From NCBI GenBank assembly GCA_964435305.1, contig CAYSZH010000003.1, positions 1 through 64,000 on the forward strand: a stretch of 64,000 nucleotides of DNA, written 5' to 3'. Positions 34,012 through 43,115 of the stretch are shown one piece after another. Positions within the stretch are counted from its first letter, which is position 1; every line of letters begins with the position of its first letter. The translations under genes and the position numbers were made by a program. This DNA comes from Granulosicoccus sp964435305. Its GTDB lineage: Bacteria; Pseudomonadota; Gammaproteobacteria; Granulosicoccales; Granulosicoccaceae. Under the pieces are notes generated by a model. It did no database searches, was not told the DNA's origin, and saw only the letters and a list, made by a program, of their open reading frames with translations.

Positions 34012-34556
34012 GGAATTTTCGTACTCACACGACCATTAGCAGACACGGTTAATTCACGCACCTGCACACCGTCTCCATATTTAATTTCTATAACACCTGA
34101 TAGTGGAATCCCTGCTGTGTTAGTGCTGCCACCTGAATCATTAAAATAGATTTGACTTGCGAATATCGCAGCTGGCGTGACCGTAATCGCTCCGGACAAA
34201 GGCTCCATTCGGCTGAAAATCTCTTCTACTGCGCCGGTGTCACGCACGCCATTTCCATTCACATCCACATAGGCTATCCAACCGGATGTATAGCTGGCAT
34301 CAGCATCACATACGGCGTCTTCAATGTGGGAGTTACTACTCACACACACCGCAGTCGGCTGCAGACGTTCAATTGCTTCAGACCGAGCCTGCTGTAGCGA
34401 AAACACCAGTGCATTGTTAGCTGCTGCAATACGATTGCTAGAGATAATACTGTCGAACGAAGGCAAGGCGATCACAAGAAGCGTTGCCACAATCGCAATG
34501 GTTACCATTAACTCAAGAAACGTAACCCCTGCCTGTTTTACCCTTTGTGAGCACAT
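34008..34556 (-). CDS. fimT: Type IV pilus minor pilin FimT/FimU (GspH type)
   Basis: A 182-residue pseudopilin. The signal K-Q-A-G-V-T-F-L-E-L-M-V-T-I-A-I-V-A is near the N terminus with cleavage after Gly and Glu+5. The G-W-I-A-Y-V-D-V-N-G-N-G-V-R-D block, followed by E-E-I and the late N-G-R-V, is typical of FimT/FimU/GspH proteins. It is the first gene of the minor-pilin operon. FimT-type proteins can bind DNA in competent bacteria, FimU-type ones connect the tip complex; sequence alone does not decide. Confidence 0.86.
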   Translation of the reverse strand: MCSQRVKQAGVTFLELMVTIAIVATLLVIALPSFDSIISSNRIAAANNALVFSLQQARSEAIERLQPTAVCVSSNSHIEDAVCDADASYTSGWIAYVDVNGNGVRDTGAVEEIFSRMEPLSGAITVTPAAIFASQIYFNDSGGSTNTAGIPLSGVIEIKYGDGVQVRELTVSANGRVSTKIP

Positions 34557-34929
34557 GCTTATTCAACTTTGTTTGCCATACGCCGCATACGGTGCGAACG
34601 AACACCGGACGTCACAAAGTAAAATATCGACCGATAGGTATTTCGATTGAGTAAGTTATGGGTAGATGAGGAGCACGTTGCAAAAAACGCTGGCAGGCAG
34701 GATTACACAAGGCTATCTAAAAATGCGCAATACAATAGCGGCCCTTAAAACGTGAACTAATGCTCATTAATTTGTATCACAAAGGAAAAACGAGCCGTAC
34801 TGCTGAGATTCAACGACGGGACACTAATGAGATGCGCATCTCACTTAATAATCGTTCACTCATTTTTTGTCGCTTGCAGCGGAAATTGCGAAACGGCAGC
34901 TAAACTACCGGCAATTTCCGCGCTTGCAG
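34557..34929. other. Intergenic region between fimT and gorA
   Basis: About 370 bases with no convincing gene. It must hold the fimT promoter (reading left) and the end of gorA (also reading left). Next to the gorA stop there is an 11-bp inverted repeat (34879-34889 and 34911-34921) flanked by a 10-bp direct repeat at 34871-34880 and 34921-34930. I see no T run typical of a terminator. Confidence 0.6.
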
Positions 34930-36279
34930 CTAACGCATCGTGACCAATTCTTCTGCACTGGTCGGATGTAACGCTATAGTGTCGTCAAAATCCTTTTTAG
35001 TCGCACCCATGCTAATGGCCACTGCAAAACCTTGCAGCATTTCATCTACGTCGCGGCCGATCATATGACAACCTACAATTCTTTCGTTGGCCCCCTCGAC
35101 AATCAAACGCATCGTCGTTTTCACTTTGTGCTCGATAAAGGCCATGTACATTGGGTTGAAGGATGATTCATACACTTTGACACCATCGCCGTATTCATCA
35201 CGAGCTTCTTTTTCAGTTAGCCCTATGGTGCCAATGGGTGGATGCGAGAACACAACGGTTGCGATATTTTTGTAAACAAGGTGACGATCGGTTTGAGCAT
35301 CATACAAACGATCGGCCAAGCGCCTGCCCGCCGCAATGGCCACCGGCGTCAGTTCTGCCTCTCCAATAACATCGCCAACAGCAAAAATACTTGGTATGTT
35401 GGTTTGCTGAAACTTATCCACTGGTATGTAACCGCGATCGTTCGTTTGAACACCTGCGTCCAGCAACCCCAGATTGCTTGTCAGTGGGGTACGGCCAATC
35501 GCAAATATAACTTGATCAAATCCATCCAGCTGCGTTCCATTTTCACCCGTAACAACAATGCCAGTATCGTCACGCTCAAGCTTACTGGCAGTGAATTCTG
35601 TTTGGAATGTAACACCGTCCGCCTGCATGGCCTCAGCCAGGCGCGTCGATAAAACCTCATCAAAGCTCCGCAGTACCTGCGTTGTTCGAATACCCAATGT
35701 GACATCAGAGCCCAGCGCTTGCATCATGCCAGCGAGCTCAACTGCAATGTAGCCAGCGCCAAGCACCAGCACCTTCTTCGGCTGTGTTGTCAGTTCGAAA
35801 AAACCATCGGACGTGATCGCAAGCTCAGCACCTGGAATATCAGGCACGGTGGGGGTGCCGCCAACGGCAATCAAGATACGTTCTGCGCTGAATTGCTCAT
35901 CACCCACTGCAACCGTATTTTTATCCAACAGCTTGGCATTGGCATGGCGCGTATCCACACCGTTTTTGGCAAACGTGTTGTCATAGTAGGTATTGATGTT
36001 GCCGATGTACTTTTGGCGTTTTTCGACAAATTCAGACCAATCGAAAGCGCCTGCAGTCACCTCAAAACCATAGCCTTTGCCATCACGAAGTCCGTGAGCC
36101 ATGGTTGCGGCGTACCACATCGCCTTTTTAGGCACACAACCGCGATTAACACAGGTACCACCCATGATCGGGTCGCGCTCAATAATCAGGCATCTGGCAC
36201 CATAGCTGGCTGCACGATTAATGGTGGCGATACCACCACTACCACCACCGATGGCAATGAGATCGTAATCGAACGACAT
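34930..36279 (-). CDS. gor: Glutathione-disulfide reductase
   Basis: A 449-residue class I flavoprotein disulfide reductase. FAD site G-G-G-S-G-G-I-A, the redox-active pair in G-G-T-C-V-N-R-G-C-V-P-K-K, the NADPH site G-A-G-Y-I-A-V-E-L-A and the catalytic H-P-T-S-A-E-E in the last ten residues are all present. An arginine in C-V-N-R-G-C replaces the more common V. It reduces glutathione disulfide with NADPH in the cytosol. It is divergent from ubiA with about 100 bases between them. Confidence 0.93.
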   Translation of the reverse strand: MSFDYDLIAIGGGSGGIATINRAASYGARCLIIERDPIMGGTCVNRGCVPKKAMWYAATMAHGLRDGKGYGFEVTAGAFDWSEFVEKRQKYIGNINTYYDNTFAKNGVDTRHANAKLLDKNTVAVGDEQFSAERILIAVGGTPTVPDIPGAELAITSDGFFELTTQPKKVLVLGAGYIAVELAGMMQALGSDVTLGIRTTQVLRSFDEVLSTRLAEAMQADGVTFQTEFTASKLERDDTGIVVTGENGTQLDGFDQVIFAIGRTPLTSNLGLLDAGVQTNDRGYIPVDKFQQTNIPSIFAVGDVIGEAELTPVAIAAGRRLADRLYDAQTDRHLVYKNIATVVFSHPPIGTIGLTEKEARDEYGDGVKVYESSFNPMYMAFIEHKVKTTMRLIVEGANERIVGCHMIGRDVDEMLQGFAVAISMGATKKDFDDTIALHPTSAEELVTMR

Positions 36280-36381
36280 AGTTTTAAAACCTTACCTTGA
36301 TAGGTGTTTGTAGCAAGTGCAGTTGGTTGCGGCCCGACATGCCAAGCCTAAAGCAGTTACTATACTGGCATCTACTGTTCG

Positions 36382-37275
36382 ATGCTGCAATCAGTTGTGA
36401 TTTCCTATCCTATAAGAGACAAATGGCCGGCGTTTGTTTCACTGACGCGCCTAGATCGTCCAATCGGGATCTACTTGCTGCTGTGGCCGATGATGTGGGC
36501 TTTATGGTTTGCGGCTCAAGGCCTGCCTTCGATCAAGGTTTTGCTGATTTTCGTTGTTGGCACCGTATTAACCCGCTCTGGCGGATGTGCTATCAATGAC
36601 TACGCCGACAGAAACATAGACGCCCATGTAGAACGGACTGGAAATAGACCGCTCGCCACAGGTGCTCTGAGCGGCAGAGAAGCACTGGCCGCGGCCGCCA
36701 TTACAATGGCATTGGCCTTCTTGCTGGTTTTACTAACTAACAAACTGACAATATTAATGTCATTCGTGGCGTTGGGCCTGGCAACGCTCTACCCATATAC
36801 GAAGCGATTCACGCACTGGCCACAAGCCTTTCTTGGAGCCGCTTTTGCGTTTGCCGTGCCAATGGCGTTTGCCGCGCAAACGAATACCGTCCCGGCAACC
36901 GCCTGGATCGTGTTTTTTGCCGCCGTAGTTTGGGCCATGGCGTACGACACGCTTTACGCCATCACTGATCGGGAGTTCGATTTAAAAATTGGTGTTAAGT
37001 CCACCGCTATACTGTTTGGTCGCTACGACTTGCCAGCTGTTGCGTTCCTGCAAGCCATCATGCTGGTTACCATGATAGCGGTTGGTATCGCACATCAACG
37101 CCAGTGGATCTATTTTTTAGGGTTTGTTTTTGCTACAGGGCTTATCGTAAGGCAGTTGTATCGTTGCAGGGAGCGGGACCCGCAACGCTGTCTGGAAGCG
37201 TTTCTTAACAATCATTATGTAGGCCTTTGCTTGTTTATTGGGCTGGCATTGGATTACGCTGTTTACCCGTCATGA
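36382..37275 (+). CDS. ubiA: 4-hydroxybenzoate polyprenyltransferase
   Basis: A 297-residue inner-membrane prenyltransferase with about eight helices. The two aspartate-rich motifs are N-D-Y-A-D-R-N-I-D near residue 72 and D-T-L-Y-A-I-T-D-R-E-F-D near residue 192, which bind the Mg-polyprenyl diphosphate. G-N-R-P-L-A-T-G after the first motif is typical of UbiA. Reaction: attaches the polyprenyl chain to 4-hydroxybenzoate, an early membrane step of ubiquinone synthesis. The downstream GTPase gene starts 31 bases later. No ubiC is adjacent. Confidence 0.95.
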   Translation: MLQSVVISYPIRDKWPAFVSLTRLDRPIGIYLLLWPMMWALWFAAQGLPSIKVLLIFVVGTVLTRSGGCAINDYADRNIDAHVERTGNRPLATGALSGREALAAAAITMALAFLLVLLTNKLTILMSFVALGLATLYPYTKRFTHWPQAFLGAAFAFAVPMAFAAQTNTVPATAWIVFFAAVVWAMAYDTLYAITDREFDLKIGVKSTAILFGRYDLPAVAFLQAIMLVTMIAVGIAHQRQWIYFLGFVFATGLIVRQLYRCRERDPQRCLEAFLNNHYVGLCLFIGLALDYAVYPS

Positions 37276-37306
37276 ACTTCTCACTTCCCATACGCCAATT
37301 GCTTGT

Positions 37307-39058
37307 ATGAGTATGAACACACAAGTTGCAGACCTTTTGGCAAGGTATGAGCGGGTTATAGACGCTGGTAGCAGCAACGCAAAAACCCTGGTGCCCGCTT
37401 TTAACACGCTACGGCTTGCCGATGCAGCTCTGGATAAAAGCACGCTTGCAACCGACAAACCTGAACATGCATTACAAATTGTTGTGCTTGGTCCAACTCA
37501 GGCAGGCAAAAGTACCTTGTGTAATGTGCTTCTGGATACCACTTCGGCAGGCATCAGTGCGTTAGCTGGCTATACCGTGCACGCACAGGGCTTTGCAATC
37601 AATACCGACGAAGCAGCGCTTGCTGAGTTAGAACCGATTATGCGGCCGCTGGTAAAAGTAGACTCCACGCTTATCAATCAACAAAATCTTGAGCAGTATG
37701 TTCTCGAATCAGTATCCGCAGGCCCCGGAGCCATGATTGATACGGGTGTCATTTGGGATTCACCCGACTTCGATTCGATCGAATCACAAGGCTATCGTGG
37801 CGCTGTACTACAAGCGGCCGCCCTGGCCGATGTACTAATACTGATGGTCAGCAAGGACAAATACGCTGACAAAACCGTATGGGATATGCTCGCGTTGGTC
37901 CGCCAGCTCGGCAAGCCGCTATTTGTGTGCATTAACAAGCTAGATGAAGATGATAAAGCGACAGTAACGGATTCATTCAAGAGCCGGCACCAGGAGATGT
38001 TTGGCGAACCAGCTCCAGTCATTGTCTCATGGCCATTTGTAAAGTCTGCAAACAAAAACGACGAGCGCATTGACGAACAAGCTGTGGATATCCCCGAAGT
38101 GCTACGCAATGAATTAAAGCAAGCACTTGATAATACGATCCAGTCAGTTGACCGTGTAGCGCAGCGACAGCAGGTTATTAGTTTCGTAAAACAACACTGG
38201 CCGGTTTGGATAGAACCCATCAGTATCGAACAGGCCGCATTGGAAAATTGGCAACTGGCCGTAGATCAAGCGCTGAAAGCTGCCGAAGAGCGATACGTAA
38301 GCCGTTATCTCGACAACCCACACAAATACGATACGTTTAACCGTGCAATAGCGGAGCTACTGACGTTACTAGAAGTCCCGGGCATTGCTGGCACCTTAAC
38401 GGCAGCTCGCACGGTTGTCACTTGGCCAGCCCGCAAACTGTTTGGCCTTGGACAACAGGTCATCAGCCGCCAGACAGCACCCGCCGATCAAGAACAGGAA
38501 GTTTTGGATCTGATATTTGAACAAACGATGACAGGATTACAAGGCCACATCATTGTGACGCAGCAAGAAAAAGAGGATCAGGCTAATTGGTGGCAGGCGC
38601 TACAAAAAGAAATGCTTGAACAGAAACCTGCGTTAACGGATCAATTTAATAGTACCGCAAAACAGGTTCAAAATGAATTTGAACCCCGTATTGATGCTAC
38701 TGCCCAACAGCTCTACACCCAGTTACAAAGCCAGCCTGCTCTACTTAATTCCTTGCGGGCTGCCAGGGTGACAACAGATGCAGCGGCTGTCGTACTGGCA
38801 GTAAAATCAGGAGGCTTAGCGGCTGCTGATCTTGTTATCGCGCCAGCCATGTTATCCGTTACAACATTACTGACTGAAAGCGTGTTGGGCCAATACATGG
38901 AAAGGGCAAAAAAACAGCTCAAACAAGAGCAGCTGGACGAAGTACGCAGTCGCTTGTTTCAGGCTGTTCTAGGTCAGCAGTTAAGCGATCTTTCGCAAAG
39001 TTTCAACGAGACAGAGGTCATGAGCTCAGGCGAGCCTGTAGACCTTACCTTACATTAA
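37307..39058 (+). CDS. Dynamin-like/YcjX-type GTPase with C-terminal helical region
   Basis: About 583 residues. G1 P-loop is V-L-G-P-T-Q-A-G-K-S-T-L, G3-like D-S-P-D-F-D-S, and G4 I-N-K-L-D-E; the rest is predominantly helical with amphipathic segments and a hydrophobic stretch (A-A-V-V-L-A-V-K-S-G-G-L-A-A-A-D-L-V) near the C terminus. It probably binds membranes. The start at ATG 37307 avoids the overlap with ubiA that the longer frame would need. The protein shares the G3 signature D-x-P-D-F-D-S and overall plan with the GTPase at 45127, suggesting paralogy. Function unknown. Confidence 0.82.
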   Translation: MSMNTQVADLLARYERVIDAGSSNAKTLVPAFNTLRLADAALDKSTLATDKPEHALQIVVLGPTQAGKSTLCNVLLDTTSAGISALAGYTVHAQGFAINTDEAALAELEPIMRPLVKVDSTLINQQNLEQYVLESVSAGPGAMIDTGVIWDSPDFDSIESQGYRGAVLQAAALADVLILMVSKDKYADKTVWDMLALVRQLGKPLFVCINKLDEDDKATVTDSFKSRHQEMFGEPAPVIVSWPFVKSANKNDERIDEQAVDIPEVLRNELKQALDNTIQSVDRVAQRQQVISFVKQHWPVWIEPISIEQAALENWQLAVDQALKAAEERYVSRYLDNPHKYDTFNRAIAELLTLLEVPGIAGTLTAARTVVTWPARKLFGLGQQVISRQTAPADQEQEVLDLIFEQTMTGLQGHIIVTQQEKEDQANWWQALQKEMLEQKPALTDQFNSTAKQVQNEFEPRIDATAQQLYTQLQSQPALLNSLRAARVTTDAAAVVLAVKSGGLAAADLVIAPAMLSVTTLLTESVLGQYMERAKKQLKQEQLDEVRSRLFQAVLGQQLSDLSQSFNETEVMSSGEPVDLTLH

Positions 39059-39131
39059 TTTTCTGATCGGATCACACCAGTTTTGCGTATCCTTCCTAGT
39101 GGAAAACCCGCAAGACCTCTATACTGGGCCA

Positions 39132-39620
39132 ATGCGTCGCTCTAAATTCATAGCCGTTTTACAAATTGCCTTTCTGATTTACGGGCAGCTTGTGGCTAAT
39201 GTTCATGCTATTGGGCATTTGCATCTTGATGAAAATAGTGCGCAGCATCACCTCGAAAAAGATCATGTGCACATAATCCCTGGCCACACTGGGGACAAGG
39301 CCCTGCAAAGCAGAGCTCGCTTTCAGCTCAGCTCACTTATTCCTAACAGTAAGAGCCGCATTGCTTTCATACACTCGCATAGCTCAGACACTGCATCTAT
39401 GCTGCAGCACAGCGGCGCTCACGCAAAAGGTGAAAGCACGGCGGAATACGACTGCGCGATATACCATGCTCTACTGAGCTTAAACGTCATTTTAGAGTTA
39501 CCACAGTCTGAACCTACCGCACACGCACGTTGCACTGTTAATTCCACACTTCCGCGCACTTTTATAGCCAGCAGCGCGCCAGATCAAAAAAGTATACGGG
39601 CCCCACCTATTATTTCCTGA
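39132..39620 (+). CDS. Small His-rich periplasmic protein of a zinc-uptake operon
   Basis: About 162 residues if started at ATG 39132; a GTG at 39099 is possible. M-R-R-S-K-F plus a hydrophobic core ending A-N-V-H-A is a signal peptide. The mature part has many histidines (G-H-L-H-L-D, Q-H-H-L-E-K-D-H-V-H), a D-C-A-I-Y-H-A segment and a C-terminal R-A-P-P, a feature of DUF2946-like small metal-linked proteins. It precedes the DUF2796 gene on the same strand, and a role in zinc handling in the periplasm is inferred. Confidence 0.72.
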   Translation: MRRSKFIAVLQIAFLIYGQLVANVHAIGHLHLDENSAQHHLEKDHVHIIPGHTGDKALQSRARFQLSSLIPNSKSRIAFIHSHSSDTASMLQHSGAHAKGESTAEYDCAIYHALLSLNVILELPQSEPTAHARCTVNSTLPRTFIASSAPDQKSIRAPPIIS

Positions 39621-39690
39621 TATGCGTATTTCAAGAAGCGGCGCAATTTGTGCGTTTTTTATTTGCTATCTATATTCAGGAAATATCTAA

Positions 39691-40365
39691 ATGAAAATTT
39701 CAACTGTTTTGGCCGTTGCTGCGGCATTTTCATCTTCCACAAGCCTTGCTCAAACAGAGCGCGATCTGGACAGCCACGAACATGGCTCAGCGGCCCTTAA
39801 TGTCGCGATTGACAATAGTTCAGTCATAATTGAACTGGACACACCTTGGAATAATCTGGTTGGCTTCGAACACGCCCCCAGCACCGAAGAGCAACACGCT
39901 CTGGTAGACAACAGCATGGCCACGTTAAACCAGCCGGACCAAATGTTTACTTTCAATGGCGCGAGTTGCGAAGCCACTGAAACGGTGGTTGAAAGTACCC
40001 TGGCGATGGAAGACGAACATCACGACGATCATGATGACGACCATAAAGATGCTGACGGTCATGACGACCATGATGATGACCACGACGATCATGATGACGA
40101 TCATAAAGATGCTGACGGTCATGACGAACATGACGACCACGACCATGATGATCATGACGGCGAAGGTGAAACGCATTCCGAAGTATTGGTTTCTTACGCG
40201 TTCAACTGCGACAACATCGGGCAATTAACCAGCATCGATGTGAATTTGCTGGAAATCTGGTCAGGTTTTGAAGATCTGGATGTACAGCTAATTGGACCAG
40301 GTGGCCAGACCGCTGTTGAGCTAAGCCCTGAACAAACGCAACTCGATGTAAGTGCTGTCCAATAG
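39691..40365 (+). CDS. zrgA: ZrgA-like DUF2796 zinc-binding periplasmic protein
   Basis: A 224-residue protein. A signal peptide (cleavage after S-L-A-Q or nearby) precedes H-E-H-G-S-A-A-L-N-V-A-I-D, the typical DUF2796 opening. A long His/Asp-rich region (residues about 108-160) holds a duplicated 20-residue block of HDDHD type, presumably zinc-collecting. The C-terminal part returns to folded sequence (L-L-E-I-W-S-G-F-E-D-L-D-V-Q-L-I-G-P-G-G-Q). In Vibrio cholerae ZrgA is the zinc-binding part of the Zur-regulated ZrgABCDE importer. AGGAAAT eight bases upstream marks the start. No Zur box could be recognised by eye. Confidence 0.88.
   Translation: MKISTVLAVAAAFSSSTSLAQTERDLDSHEHGSAALNVAIDNSSVIIELDTPWNNLVGFEHAPSTEEQHALVDNSMATLNQPDQMFTFNGASCEATETVVESTLAMEDEHHDDHDDDHKDADGHDDHDDDHDDHDDDHKDADGHDEHDDHDHDDHDGEGETHSEVLVSYAFNCDNIGQLTSIDVNLLEIWSGFEDLDVQLIGPGGQTAVELSPEQTQLDVSAVQ
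40021..40140 (+). repeat. 60-bp in-frame tandem duplication in zrgA
   Basis: Bases 40021-40080 and 40081-40140 are direct copies with only a handful of substitutions, mostly at the end of the second copy. Each unit encodes 20 residues rich in His and Asp (residues 111-130 and 131-150), so the duplication extended the metal-binding loop without disturbing the frame. Confidence 0.9.
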
Positions 40366-40406
40366 ACAGTTCCTGTAGATATAAGGCGCACAAACCGGTA
40401 TAGCCA

Positions 40407-41153
40407 ATGACTGAGACAGTCACTACGTCACAGCCAATCGTGCAACTAAACGATGTGCGCTTTACATTTCCAGGCAGTTCGACGCCTGTTCTGACCATCG
40501 ACGAGTTCGAGGTCAAAACAGGCGAGCGAATTTTTCTTCAAGGGCCTTCAGGCTCCGGTAAAACCACCTTACTCAACTTGATCGCAGCCGTTCTTACGCC
40601 ACAAGCCGGCCGTGTGGTGGTGGATGATGTCGATCTGAACACACTGCGAGGCGGGCAAAAAGATCAGTTTCGTGTAGATCGAATTGGTTTGGTATTCCAA
40701 CAGTTCAATTTACTGCCCTTTCTATCTGTAAGAGAAAATATTCAACTCCCTTGCCGATTTTCAAAGCAGCGTCGCACCCGAGCACTACAGAAAAGCTCAA
40801 ATCTCGACACAGAAGTGGATCGTTTATTGGAAGCCATGTATCTGGACCCGAATGACGTTCAAGATAGAGCGGCTACCAGCTTAAGTGTGGGCCAGCAACA
40901 ACGCGTCGCTGTTGCAAGAGCATTGATCGGCAGCCCAGCGCTTATCATCGCAGACGAACCCACTTCAGCGTTAGACAGCGATGCCAGAGCGGCCTTTATT
41001 GATCTACTGTTTGCTGAAGTTGAAGCGGCTGCTTGCACACTACTGTTTGTCAGCCACGATGCATCATTAGCCACTAATTTTGATCGCCATATCAATTTAG
41101 GTGAAATCAACACCAGTGCACAACAGGCCGACATGCTGGATGTAATGCGATGA
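40407..41153 (+). CDS. ABC transporter ATP-binding protein (Zrg system)
   Basis: A 248-residue ATPase of the MacB/LolD type: Walker A G-P-S-G-S-G-K-T-T, Q-loop V-F-Q-Q-F-N-L-L, signature L-S-V-G-Q-Q-Q-R-V-A, Walker B L-I-I-A-D-E-P-T and the H-loop V-S-H-D. Its last four bases overlap the permease start (ATGA), so the pair is translationally coupled. Together they correspond to the energy module of a Zrg-like zinc system, or to a MacB-type exporter of a periplasmic product; the former fits the neighbours. Confidence 0.9.
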   Translation: MTETVTTSQPIVQLNDVRFTFPGSSTPVLTIDEFEVKTGERIFLQGPSGSGKTTLLNLIAAVLTPQAGRVVVDDVDLNTLRGGQKDQFRVDRIGLVFQQFNLLPFLSVRENIQLPCRFSKQRRTRALQKSSNLDTEVDRLLEAMYLDPNDVQDRAATSLSVGQQQRVAVARALIGSPALIIADEPTSALDSDARAAFIDLLFAEVEAAACTLLFVSHDASLATNFDRHINLGEINTSAQQADMLDVMR

Positions 41154-42403
41154 TCGGTATTGCCTGGAAAAGCCTTTGTAATCGCTGGCCAACGGCTTTG
41201 CTTGCTGTACTGGCAATTACCATGAGTGTTGCCTTGATTCTAACCGTTGAAAAAGTTCGGCGCGATGCACGCTCAAGCTTCACTCAAACCGTTTCCGGAA
41301 CTGATTTAATTATCGGCGCAAGAAGTGGAGCCGTTCAGCTTTTACTGTACTCGGTTTTCAGAATTGGTAACGCGACAAATAATATTAGTTGGGAAAGCGT
41401 TCAGGAGATCAAGCAACGTTCTGCCATCGAATGGACCATACCAATATCACTGGGCGATTCACACGCAGGCTTTCGGGTCGTTGGCACGTCACAGGATTAC
41501 TTCACTTACTACCGATACGCTGACAAACAACCCTTGGAGTTGACCAGCGGCGTCATCTTTGATGATGTGTTCGATGCCGTAATCGGCCACACGGTTGCTG
41601 CGGAGCTCGGTTACGAAGTAGGCGACGCCATCGTTATTGCACACGGCACTGGCTCAGTCGGCCTTGTGGAACATGACAAGCAACCTTTCAGAGTCAGCGG
41701 CATACTCGCCGCCACAGGTACCCCGGTTGACAGAGCGATACATGTGAGCCTAGAGGGAATTGAAGCCGTGCATGTCGATTGGCAAAATGGCGCCCCTATA
41801 AAAGGTGCAGCCACTGATGCCGATACCGTTCGTACTATGGATTTGCAACCGTCAGCCGTTACAGCCTTGATGGTGGGGCTAAAATCCAGAGCGGCGGTTT
41901 TTCGTGAACAGCGTGCAATAAACACCTACCGTGCCGAGCCACTACTGGCCGTTTTGCCTGGTGTTGCACTTCAGGAGTTATGGAACCTGGTCGGGGTTGC
42001 TGAAATCGCCCTGTTGATTGTTTCAATTTGTGTCGTGGTAGCTGGTTTAGTCAATTTAATGTCCGTATTACTGGCAGGCTTAAACGAAAGGCGCCGGGAA
42101 ATGGCCGTTTTGCGTTCTGCTGGCGCACGCCCTGCCCACGTATTTTTATTATTGTGTATAGAATCAACTATGCTGACGCTAGGAGGCATTCTGGCAGGCT
42201 TGGCGTTACACTACGTTCTGACTGCGATGGCGTCCACTTTTGTGCAGAAACAATACGGACTTTCTGTTGTCTTATCCCTGCCAGACACGTCAGATTTGAA
42301 AATATTGCTTGCCATCGCCATTGCTGGGACGGTGGCCGGCACATTACCAGCCTTGCACGCGTACCGTAAATCGCTTGCAGATGGCCTATCTCAGCGGCTT
42401 TGA
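41150..42403 (+). CDS. FtsX-like ABC transporter permease (Zrg system)
   Basis: A 417-residue protein with one N-terminal helix, a large periplasmic domain (residues about 45-275) and three C-terminal helices, the MacB/FtsX type VII architecture. The cytoplasmic R-R-E-M-A-V-L-R-S-A-G-A motif between the helices is diagnostic for ATPase contact. This class does mechanical work across the membrane rather than forming a classical channel. That makes a role in passing zinc from ZrgA indirect and worth testing. Confidence 0.9.
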   Translation: MIGIAWKSLCNRWPTALLAVLAITMSVALILTVEKVRRDARSSFTQTVSGTDLIIGARSGAVQLLLYSVFRIGNATNNISWESVQEIKQRSAIEWTIPISLGDSHAGFRVVGTSQDYFTYYRYADKQPLELTSGVIFDDVFDAVIGHTVAAELGYEVGDAIVIAHGTGSVGLVEHDKQPFRVSGILAATGTPVDRAIHVSLEGIEAVHVDWQNGAPIKGAATDADTVRTMDLQPSAVTALMVGLKSRAAVFREQRAINTYRAEPLLAVLPGVALQELWNLVGVAEIALLIVSICVVVAGLVNLMSVLLAGLNERRREMAVLRSAGARPAHVFLLLCIESTMLTLGGILAGLALHYVLTAMASTFVQKQYGLSVVLSLPDTSDLKILLAIAIAGTVAGTLPALHAYRKSLADGLSQRL

Positions 42404-42428
42404 GCGTTCTACCCTGGAGAATCAGAAT

Positions 42429-43016
42429 ATGACAATCCGAAATACATTGGTCGGCTGCACCGCAGTCTGCATGGTTCTGGTATCCCTTAGCTCATTCGCT
42501 AGTTGGTGGCCGTTTTCCAAAAACAGCGACAAAAACGCTAACGCCGCAAACGCCACAGAATTGGTTTGGGACGACCTGATCCCGGATGATTTTCAGCCAC
42601 CTGAAAATCCGCTGATGACCATGTCCCAAGAAGAAATCGATAAACTGATGGATGGCAGTGAAGAATCCAATGCACGGCTGACTGAATTGGAAGACGCATT
42701 TTACTACGCCCCCGTGGTCGACAATTTAGATGGCAAGCGCATAAAGATCCCGGCTTACATCACACCATTGGAATTCAACGGGCAGTCCAAGCTAAAAGAA
42801 TTTCTGCTGGTACCTTATGTGGGCGCCTGCATTCATGTGCCACCGCCACCGGCCAATCAGATTGTGCATGCTAAGTCTCCTGTGGCAATTAAAATTCCGG
42901 ATATGTACGAACCGGTTTGGGCTACAGGTGTGATCAAAGCGGAAACCATACACAGTGACCTTGCTGAATCAGGATATCGTTTAGACGTAGAAAAAATAGA
43001 GCGATATGAGCAGTAA
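42429..43016 (+). CDS. DUF3299 periplasmic protein (ZrgE-like)
   Basis: A 195-residue protein; the ATG at 42429 is preceded by CTGGAGA at a suitable distance. An N-terminal signal peptide (cleavage near S-S-F-A-S) is followed by a DUF3299 domain with I-P-A-Y-I-T-P-L-E-F, the F-L-L-V-P-Y-V-G-A-C-I-H-V-P-P-P-P-A-N-Q block and V-W-A-T-G-V-I. This conserved C-I-H-x-P-P-P-P-x-N-Q motif is typical of the family. DUF3299 is the last member of the Vibrio Zrg operon, consistent with the position here, 25 bases after the permease. Confidence 0.88.
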   Translation: MTIRNTLVGCTAVCMVLVSLSSFASWWPFSKNSDKNANAANATELVWDDLIPDDFQPPENPLMTMSQEEIDKLMDGSEESNARLTELEDAFYYAPVVDNLDGKRIKIPAYITPLEFNGQSKLKEFLLVPYVGACIHVPPPPANQIVHAKSPVAIKIPDMYEPVWATGVIKAETIHSDLAESGYRLDVEKIERYEQ

Positions 43017-43115
43017 GGCAGCGCATCGCTATTGGTAACATAGCCTCAATCGGCGTCAGAGTTTGATTAACCGATGGTGTAAAAAACCAGTAAAAATCAG
43101 GCGAATCACTTCGAT

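Noticed and set aside
39059..39690. Zur box for the zinc operon
   Set aside because: No sequence close to the TGTTATA-type palindrome was seen by eye in the two upstream spacers, so no site is claimed.
40021..40140. CRISPR-like repeats
   Set aside because: The units are coding tandem copies without spacers and lie inside a signal-peptide-bearing gene.
39925..40228. Open frames opposite and out of frame with the His/Asp-rich part of zrgA
   Set aside because: Low-complexity Met/Ile/Val or Thr/Met products caused by the repetitive codons of the real gene.
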